DNA of 37,925 bases from JBKDZP01 sp047971315 (GTDB lineage Bacteria > Bacillota_I > Bacilli_A > RF39 > UBA660): positions 1-37,925 of the forward strand of contig JBKDZP010000010.1 of the NCBI GenBank assembly GCA_047971315.1, written 5' to 3'. How positions within the stretch are numbered: the first letter of the stretch is position 1; each line of letters starts with the position of its first letter. Positions 32,538 through 37,925 of the stretch are shown in pieces. Made by a program: the position numbers and the translations under genes. Below the pieces are notes generated by a model. It ran no database searches. It saw only the letters and a program-made list of their open reading frames with translations, and had not been told where the DNA came from.

Positions 32538-33867
32538 AACTTTCTTTAAAAAATTATTTTATTTCATCGATAGAAATATTATTATTCCAATAACTAAGTT
32601 AATATTAAATATTACATCAAAATTTGATAAATCTGGAAGAAGATTTGAAAACTGGTTAAGTAAAACAACAACATTATTATTTATTTCATTATTTCTATCA
32701 TTAGTAATTTTTATCGTAATTGATCAAAAAATAATATTATTTAATGATAATTCAGCAGAAGTTTTAAAAAATCAAGCAATAAATGTAATTTATAATGAAG
32801 AAGCATATGTTGTAGAAGGATTACCTGATACAGTAGATATTACTTTAATAGGGTCTAAAACAGATTTATATATAGCAAAACAAACAACATCTGGAAGTGT
32901 GACAATAGATTTAAGTGGATTAAAACCGGGAACTCATAAAGTAAATATTGAATATAAACAAAATACTGGGTCAATAGATTATATGGTTAATCCATCAGTT
33001 GCTACTGTTATTATTTATCCTAAAGTATCTGAAACTAGAACTTTGTCTGTCGATTTGTTAAATCAAGACGTTTTAGATTCAAAATTAGTTATTGAGAAAG
33101 TTAATTATGATGCGGATAAAGTTGTTATTAAAGGAGCAGAACAACAACTAAAAAAAGTTGTTGAAGTAAAGGCGTTGGTTAATATTGATAACATAGTAAC
33201 ACAGGAAGTTGGAACTTCGACTATTAAAAATGTGCCTTTAAAAGCATATGATTCTGATGGTAATGTTGTAGATGTGGAAATTGTTCCTGAAACTATTGAT
33301 GTAGATGTTGTTATTGCATCACCAAGTAAAGAACTTGCAATTAAACTAGTTCCAACTGGTAATGTAGCATTTGGTTATGCAATATCAGGATTGACTTCAA
33401 GTGAAACAAAAGTAATTGCATATGGAAATGCGGATGTATTAGATTCACTTACTTCAATTGTTGTTTATGTTGATGTAGATGGATTAAAAGCAGAAAAGGA
33501 TTATAAATTGGAAATAACTAAGCCAGTGGGAATTAAATCTTTATCTGTTAATAATATTACAGTAAAAGCAACAATAGGTAGTGAAACTAGCGTTGATTTA
33601 GAAAATATCAGTATTGAACCACGTAATTTAAGTACTGGCTATACAGTTAATGCTAGTAGTAAAGAAGAAAGTAAAATAACGGTAAATTTAAAAGGAGTTT
33701 CATCAGTAATAAATGCGATAACAGCCGATAATGTAGTAGCCTTTGTAGATTTATCTGGATATACTGAAGGTGAATATCAAGTTGATGTTCAAGTTGAAGG
33801 AACAGATCCAAAAGTTACTTATACTCCAAAAACAAAAAAAATAACCGTGAAGATAGTTAAAAATTAA
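32512..33867 (+). CDS. cdaR: CdaA regulator CdaR (YbbR-domain protein)
   Basis: A 451-residue protein with a longer than usual N-terminal cytoplasmic stretch (about 50 residues), one helix (TTTLLFISLFLSLVIFIVIDQ), then four YbbR-type beta domains at about 85-170, 178-262, 275-360 and 365-450. Repeated sections read GLPDTVDITLIGSKTDL, VIKGAEQQLKKVVEVKALV, VIAYGNADVLDSLTSIVVYVDVDG and INLKGVSSVINAITADNV-like. CdaR binds CdaA outside the membrane and adjusts c-di-AMP synthesis. It starts inside cdaA. Confidence 0.92.
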   Translation: MKKIVKLSKTFFKKLFYFIDRNIIIPITKLILNITSKFDKSGRRFENWLSKTTTLLFISLFLSLVIFIVIDQKIILFNDNSAEVLKNQAINVIYNEEAYVVEGLPDTVDITLIGSKTDLYIAKQTTSGSVTIDLSGLKPGTHKVNIEYKQNTGSIDYMVNPSVATVIIYPKVSETRTLSVDLLNQDVLDSKLVIEKVNYDADKVVIKGAEQQLKKVVEVKALVNIDNIVTQEVGTSTIKNVPLKAYDSDGNVVDVEIVPETIDVDVVIASPSKELAIKLVPTGNVAFGYAISGLTSSETKVIAYGNADVLDSLTSIVVYVDVDGLKAEKDYKLEITKPVGIKSLSVNNITVKATIGSETSVDLENISIEPRNLSTGYTVNASSKEESKITVNLKGVSSVINAITADNVVAFVDLSGYTEGEYQVDVQVEGTDPKVTYTPKTKKITVKIVKN

Positions 33868-33871
33868 TTAT

Positions 33872-33903
33872 TGAAAAAAAAGTCTATTAGATAGGCTTTT
33901 TTT
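33872..33903 (+). terminator. Terminator of the cdaA operon
   Basis: AAAAAAGTCTAT is mirrored by ATAGGCTTTTTTT around TAG with one G-U pair. It also serves the convergent DUF378 gene. Confidence 0.75.
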
Positions 33904-33905
33904 GA

Positions 33906-34106
33906 TTATTTTATTTCTTTTTCATCAATGAATAATCCAATATTAACTATTCCACATATACCAACAATTATATATATTATTCTAATTAATGTATACATAT
34001 CACTAGAAAATGCATCAGCAAAATTTATATTAAATATTCCAACAACTCCCCATAAAATGGCTCCAATGATTGAAAAAAATAGTGCAATTCTTTGTACTGT
34101 TTTCAT
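33906..34106 (-). CDS. DUF378 small membrane protein
   Basis: A 66-residue protein with two membrane helices (IALFFSIIGAILWGVVGIF and IIYIIVGICGIVNIGLFI) and the DUF378 pattern of GxxxWGxVGxFN then RIIYxxVGxxG. AGAGGAGA lies before the ATG on the minus strand. The antisense frame on the plus strand is a shadow. Function of the family is unknown. Confidence 0.85.
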   Translation of the reverse strand: MKTVQRIALFFSIIGAILWGVVGIFNINFADAFSSDMYTLIRIIYIIVGICGIVNIGLFIDEKEIK

Positions 34107-34214
34107 AGATTCTCCTCTCTTTACTTAACTTATAATTACCGATTTAAACAAAATTATACATATTTAGAAAATAATTTCCATATAATTAGATGAAAATATA
34201 TATGAGGTGAAAGA

Positions 34215-35207
34215 ATGAAAAGGAAAGTTATACTCGGATTGTTTATTGTATTTGTATCATTATTTACTGGTTGTTTTACTAAAAGTAAAGATGATATTTT
34301 AACTAATTTAAAAGAAAAAATTGAAAAAAGTGATTCCTACCATGTAGTTGGTGATTTGGAAATAATGAACAATGAGGATAGTTATAAGTATGACATTGAT
34401 GTATCTTTTAAAAAAGATGATATGTTTAGAGTAAGTTTAATTAACAAAACTAATAGTCATCAACAAATTATTTTAAAAAATCAAGAAGGAGTTTACGTAC
34501 TTACACCATCTTTAAATAAAAGTTTTAAATTTCAAAGTGAATGGCCATACAATAACTCTCAAAGCTATTTGTTGCAAAATCTAATAAATGATATTGAAAA
34601 TGATAAGGATGTTAAAATAGAACAAAAAGATGATATGTATATTATTACTACAACCGTTACATATTCAAATAATAAAAATTTAGTTAATCAAAAAATATAT
34701 GTAGATCAAAATGGCAATATAAAAACTGTTGAAGTACTAAATGAAGAAGGCATTGTAAAAATAAAAATGAATTTTGAAACAATTGACTTAGGAGCAACAT
34801 TTGAAGATAGTTACTTTAGTTTAAATACAAATATGAATACTGTAACAATTGAAGAAACTTTAAAAGAAATAGAAGATATTATATATCCAATGTATATGCC
34901 AAGTAATACTTATTTAGAAAGCGAAGATACAATTGATTTAGAAGAAGGAGAACGAATTATTTTAACATTTGCAGGTGATAGTCCATTTATGATTGTAGAA
35001 GAAACTGTAAGTGTTAGTGAAAACAATGATATTATTCCAGTTTATGGAGATCCAGAATTATTAGTTGATACATTTGGAAATCTGACAAGTAATTCAGCAA
35101 GTTGGATTAGTAATGGAATTGAATATTATGCAGTATCCGAAGTACTTGAAAGTGATGAATTATTAAAAGTTATACAGTCAATTAGTGTTCTTCCAGTTGG
35201 AAAATAG
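34215..35207 (+). CDS. LolA/GerS-like lipoprotein
   Basis: A 330-residue lipoprotein: signal MKRKVILGLFIVFVSLFTGC with Cys20. Residues about 25-210 form a half-barrel of long strands (SYHVVGDLEIMNNEDSYKYDIDVSFKKDDMFRVSLINK...HQQIILKNQEGVYVLTPSLNKSFKFQSEWPYN), the plan of LolA-fold proteins such as the clostridial germination lipoprotein GerS. A second domain (about 215-330) is typical of DUF4367-like tails (IYPMYMPSNTYLESEDTI...ERIILTFAGDSPFMIVEE). It probably acts on the outer face of the membrane, perhaps in cortex or wall processing; the role is inferred. GAGGTGA precedes the ATG. Confidence 0.75.
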   Translation: MKRKVILGLFIVFVSLFTGCFTKSKDDILTNLKEKIEKSDSYHVVGDLEIMNNEDSYKYDIDVSFKKDDMFRVSLINKTNSHQQIILKNQEGVYVLTPSLNKSFKFQSEWPYNNSQSYLLQNLINDIENDKDVKIEQKDDMYIITTTVTYSNNKNLVNQKIYVDQNGNIKTVEVLNEEGIVKIKMNFETIDLGATFEDSYFSLNTNMNTVTIEETLKEIEDIIYPMYMPSNTYLESEDTIDLEEGERIILTFAGDSPFMIVEETVSVSENNDIIPVYGDPELLVDTFGNLTSNSASWISNGIEYYAVSEVLESDELLKVIQSISVLPVGK

Positions 35208-35232
35208 ATACAAAAAATGTATCTATTTTTTA
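35201..35232 (+). terminator. Terminator
   Basis: AAAATAGATACA (35201-35212) pairs perfectly with TGTATCTATTTT (35218-35229), followed by T. It overlaps the stop of the lipoprotein gene. Confidence 0.85.
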
Positions 35233-35264
35233 TAAAATATGCTAAACTAGATATGGTGATAGAA

Positions 35265-35747
35265 ATGAATGAAACAAATTCAAATGAAGAAATAGTAAAA
35301 TTAATTAAATTTATTGTAATTATCACAATAATATTAGGAGTTTTTTATCTAATTACATTTTTTGTAACTAAAACAGAATCTAACAATACTACTACACAAG
35401 ATAGTGAATATGTAACTATTCGATATGATAAAATATTGATAGGAAGTATGTTTAATCAAAGTACAAGTGAATTTTATTTATTAGTTGAATTAACAGATGA
35501 TCCGTACCTTGATACACTGGAATCATATTTAACTAGTTATACCGAAAAAGAAGAATCTTTAAAAGTATATACAGCTGATTTAAATAGTGTATATAACAAA
35601 AAATATCACAGTGAAACTAGTTCTTTTGATGGACAATTTCCAATAATGAAAGAAACTACTTTACTAAAAATAAAAGATAATAAGGTTGTAGAATATTACG
35701 AAGGAAATAAAAATGTTTTAGAACAATTGAAAATAATAAATTCATAG
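35265..35747 (+). CDS. Membrane-anchored hypothetical protein
   Basis: A 160-residue protein with one helix (LIKFIVIITIILGVFYLITFFV) and an external part of thioredoxin-like arrangement (YDKILIGSMFNQSTSEFYLLVELTDD...SLKVYTADLNSVYNKKYHS...KETTLLKIKDNKVVEYYEG) lacking a CxxC. ATG 35265 follows GGTGATAG; an upstream in-frame start at 35217 lies within the terminator and is rejected. It resembles the protein at 29662 in plan. Confidence 0.65.
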   Translation: MNETNSNEEIVKLIKFIVIITIILGVFYLITFFVTKTESNNTTTQDSEYVTIRYDKILIGSMFNQSTSEFYLLVELTDDPYLDTLESYLTSYTEKEESLKVYTADLNSVYNKKYHSETSSFDGQFPIMKETTLLKIKDNKVVEYYEGNKNVLEQLKIINS

Positions 35748-35782
35748 GATTATAAATATAATTTCAAATATGAGGTGATAGA

Positions 35783-37069
35783 ATGGATAAAAATCAAAAT
35801 ACGAAAAAGAAAAAAAAAGAACTTAAAAAAGAAGAAAAAGCAAAACAAATTAAAATTAAAAAAGAACCAAAACCGATAAGAAGTAATGTATTTAGAACAT
35901 CAGAAGTTGTTTTTCTAGTGGTAATTACTTGTATAATTAGTTTAGGATTGGGAATTATTGTAGCTAATAATTTAGGAACAAGCAAAAATAATTCAGATAT
36001 TTTTAGTGATGACACAAACTTAAATGAGTTAATTAAAAATTATAATTATATAAAAGATAATTATTATGATGAACTAGATGAAACATCACTACTTAATGGA
36101 GCAATTAATGGAATGCTAAATACTTTAGGAGATGAATATTCAACAATAATTGATGAAACTAGTGTTGATATGTTTAATATTTATTTAGAAGGTGAATATA
36201 AGGGACTTGGAATTGTAATAACAAGTGATAGTAGTAATAATATTATAATTTCATCGGTAATGGATGATTCTCCTGCTTCTAAAGTGGGATTACAAATTGG
36301 AGATATAATTACAAAAGTTGATGGTATAGATATGACTACAAAAACTCATAGTGATTTATCAGAATATATTCTAAATAGTGAAAATACTACTTTTACTTTA
36401 AATATAATTAGAAATGAAGAAGAAAAAGTATACACTATTAATAAAGAAAAAGTTACGTTAAAATCAGTTTCATATAAAACAATTGAAAAAGATTCTAAAA
36501 AAATTGGTTATATTTTTATTTCTACATTTTCAAATACTACATATGAACAATTTAAAGCAGCAATAGATGATTTAGAATCACAAAATATTGATGGAATTAT
36601 TATGGATGTAAGAGAAAATACAGGTGGACATTTAACTGCAGTAGTTAATATGTTGTCGTTATTATTAGATTCTTCTAATATAATTTATCAAACCGAAACT
36701 CAAGATGTGGTAAAAAAATATTATTCAAAAGGAACAATTACCAAAGAATACCCAATAGTTGTTTTACAAAATAATAATAGTGCATCAGCATCAGAAATGT
36801 TTAGTGTATGTTTACAAGAACAATTTGGTGCTATCATAATAGGTACATCTAGCTATGGAAAAGGTACAGTTCAAGAATTGATACAACTAGAAAATGGAAT
36901 TGAATATAAAGTGACAACAAAAAAATGGCTTTCTCCAAAAGGTATCTGGATAAATAAAATAGGAGTTACTCCAAATATTGAAATTGAACTAAGTGAAGAT
37001 TATCAAAATAATCCTATAGAAGAAAATGATAATCAATTACAAACTGCAATAAATGAATTTTTAAAATAG
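35783..37069 (+). CDS. C-terminal processing peptidase (S41/CtpA family)
   Basis: A 428-residue S41 serine peptidase. A very Lys-rich cytoplasmic tail (1-35) and one helix (VVFLVVITCIISLGLGIIVANN) come first. A helical unit with LGDEYST, then a PDZ domain at about 125-210 (GIVITSDSSNNIIISSVMDDSPASKVGLQIGDIITKVDG), precede the protease core: GYIFISTF, GIIMDVRENTGGHL, NNNSASASEMFSVCLQEQ with the catalytic Ser, and SSYGKGTVQEL with the catalytic Lys. It acts outside the membrane; in spore formers CtpB-type members cut SpoIVFA, others trim wall proteins. GAGGTGA precedes the ATG. Confidence 0.93.
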   Translation: MDKNQNTKKKKKELKKEEKAKQIKIKKEPKPIRSNVFRTSEVVFLVVITCIISLGLGIIVANNLGTSKNNSDIFSDDTNLNELIKNYNYIKDNYYDELDETSLLNGAINGMLNTLGDEYSTIIDETSVDMFNIYLEGEYKGLGIVITSDSSNNIIISSVMDDSPASKVGLQIGDIITKVDGIDMTTKTHSDLSEYILNSENTTFTLNIIRNEEEKVYTINKEKVTLKSVSYKTIEKDSKKIGYIFISTFSNTTYEQFKAAIDDLESQNIDGIIMDVRENTGGHLTAVVNMLSLLLDSSNIIYQTETQDVVKKYYSKGTITKEYPIVVLQNNNSASASEMFSVCLQEQFGAIIIGTSSYGKGTVQELIQLENGIEYKVTTKKWLSPKGIWINKIGVTPNIEIELSEDYQNNPIEENDNQLQTAINEFLK

Positions 37070-37092
37070 AAAGTATAATGCTTTCTATTTTT
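37063..37092 (+). terminator. Terminator
   Basis: AAAATAGAAAG (37063-37073) pairs with CTTTCTATTTT (37081-37091) around TATAATG, then T. It overlaps the stop of the peptidase gene. Confidence 0.85.
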
Positions 37093-37151
37093 AATTTTAC
37101 TTTATTTATTTTCTAAATAAGTATATAATGTAAAAAGAAAGAAGTGATATA

Positions 37152-37691
37152 ATGAAACAACTTTGTGTTGGAGATGACTTTCAAATTCAATGTTATAAAC
37201 ATAACGGAAACATAGAAAGAGCAAGTGATGAAGCAATTGTATTAGCTATAGAGAAGGACTATATTGTATTAGGTGAAAGTCCTAAAACCTTACTTAAGAA
37301 GGCAAATGGTAGTGCATGGAGAACTAAAGAACCAGCAATTATGTATTTTTTTAGAAATCAATGGTTTAATATAATAGCTCAGTTAAAAAAAGATGGTATA
37401 TATTATTATTGCAATATTGCATCTCCGTATATTATAGAAGAAGGAACAATAAAATATATTGATTATGATTTAGATTTAAGAGTATTTCCAAGTGGTGAAT
37501 ATAAAATATTAGATAGAATGGAATATAAATATCATAAAAAAATAATGAATTATTCTGATGAACTAGATAAAGCGATAAAAAATGGATTAAATGATTTAAT
37601 TGAATTATATAAAAATGGGTTTGAAGCATTTGATGGAAATAAAAATTTTGAATATTATGAAGAATTCAAAAAAGCTATAAAAAAAGATTGA
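37152..37691 (+). CDS. ntdP: NtdP-like nucleoside tri-/diphosphate phosphatase (DUF402)
   Basis: A 179-residue DUF402 protein of the FomD/Ntdp type that hydrolyses nucleoside tri- and diphosphates. Visible blocks: ANGSAWRTKEPAIMYFFRNQWFNIIAQLKKDGIYYYCNIASPYIIEEGTIKYIDYDLDLRVFPSGEYKILDRMEY, carrying the conserved Asp residues of the metal site and the family's YCN...DLDL pattern. The length is standard for the Bacillota members. TATAAT at 37124-37129 is its likely -10. It ends with TGA, followed two codons later by TAA. Confidence 0.85.
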   Translation: MKQLCVGDDFQIQCYKHNGNIERASDEAIVLAIEKDYIVLGESPKTLLKKANGSAWRTKEPAIMYFFRNQWFNIIAQLKKDGIYYYCNIASPYIIEEGTIKYIDYDLDLRVFPSGEYKILDRMEYKYHKKIMNYSDELDKAIKNGLNDLIELYKNGFEAFDGNKNFEYYEEFKKAIKKD

Positions 37692-37708
37692 CAAGAGTAA
37701 TGTAGAAA

Positions 37709-37734
37709 TGGTATAGTTATACCACTGTCCAAGA
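37709..37734. other. Two adjacent small hairpins before the rRNA promoter
   Basis: GGTATA/TATACC form one near-palindrome (37709-37722 region) and TCCAA-GAAA-TTGGA forms a tetraloop hairpin just after. No T-run follows, so they are not ordinary terminators. Function unknown. Confidence 0.4.
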
Positions 37735-37801
37735 AATTGGATGGAATAAATAATCAAATGAGAAAAAAGTCAAAAAAAATAAAAAAAAGTTAAATAAAGT
37801 A

Positions 37802-37830
37802 TTGACTTTGTAAAACGCATTTGGTATATT
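37802..37830 (+). promoter_or_regulatory. rRNA operon promoter
   Basis: TTGACT (37802-37807), exactly 17 bases, TATATT (37825-37830). It lies upstream of a recognisable pre-rRNA leader, so it is probably the rrn promoter. Confidence 0.75.
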
Positions 37831-37925
37831 ATTAGTGCTTTCAAGAAGAAAGCGAATGATCTTTGAAAACTGAGCAAAAAAAGTCAATTCATAAGTTAGG
37901 AAAAAATCAATTCAAATAAAAAAAT
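37831..37925 (+). ncRNA. rRNA operon leader (start of pre-16S transcript)
   Basis: After the promoter come a GCTTTC/GAAAGC hairpin (37837-37853) and the stretch GATCTTTGAAAACTGAGCAA, nearly identical to the conserved leader found before 16S rRNA in Bacillota. The 16S gene itself must lie beyond the right edge. Confidence 0.75.

Noticed and set aside
33928..34128. A plus-strand ORF opposite the DUF378 gene
   Set aside because: The minus-strand frame has the DUF378 pattern and a good ribosome binding site; the plus-strand frame has neither.

Overview
The window is very AT-rich (about a quarter G+C by eye), densely packed, and uses Gram-positive style ribosome binding sites. Its gene families (CdaA/CdaR, CsoR-CopA, DUF368, a CotY/CotZ-like coat protein, a sortase with a thioester adhesin, an NtdP-like phosphatase) point to a low-GC Bacillota, probably a Bacilli/Erysipelotrichia-like anaerobe. 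The lineage is inference; no rRNA is in the window to test it. The last ~125 bases look like the promoter and leader of an rRNA operon that would start just past the right edge.

Region A (1-5678) is a decaying accessory island. It opens with a diversity-generating retroelement (DGR): the 3' end of a target gene with its variable repeat (VR, 161-289), a template repeat (TR, 513-641), a MutS-domain-I-like accessory gene, an avd gene broken by two frameshifts, and an intact reverse transcriptase with YMDD and the DGR-type IGNYTSQ motif. All eight Asn (AAY) codons of the TR are changed in the VR, as expected from adenine mutagenesis, but six non-adenine differences also exist. Next come a two-domain XRE repressor with a premature stop, a broken helical gene, a hypothetical gene and a tyrosine-recombinase pseudogene. 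The island ends in a 3' fragment of tRNA-Trp, which is almost certainly the attachment site.

Region B (5780-14312) is mainly a type IV pilus operon behind a good sigma-A-type promoter: four prepilin-like proteins, PilB, PilC, a PilM-PilN fusion and a PilO-like protein, ending in a strong terminator. PilB has an in-frame TGA exactly at the glycine before its Walker A motif. No prepilin peptidase or retraction ATPase is present.

Region C (14355-18230) is a copper operon: CsoR, an HMA-SafE-cupredoxin fusion and CopA, with a palindrome lying exactly between the -35 and -10 boxes.

Region D (18250-28155) holds two genes of unknown role (one with a degenerate DnaQ-like fold), serine acetyltransferase, a thioester/SpaA-type surface adhesin overlapping its own sortase, a membrane protein of unknown role, DUF368, a CotZ-like protein and a three-LysM protein.

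Region E (28218-37925) holds a thioredoxin-like lipoprotein followed by a lone Clp-type AAA+ domain, TrmL, an acidic membrane protein, CdaA-CdaR, DUF378, a LolA/GerS-like lipoprotein, an S41 peptidase, an NtdP-like phosphatase and the rRNA leader.

The most interesting reading is that the DGR diversifies a surface protein, possibly pilus-associated because a pilus operon lies next door. However, avd and pilB are both broken in this copy, so the system may have been lost here.
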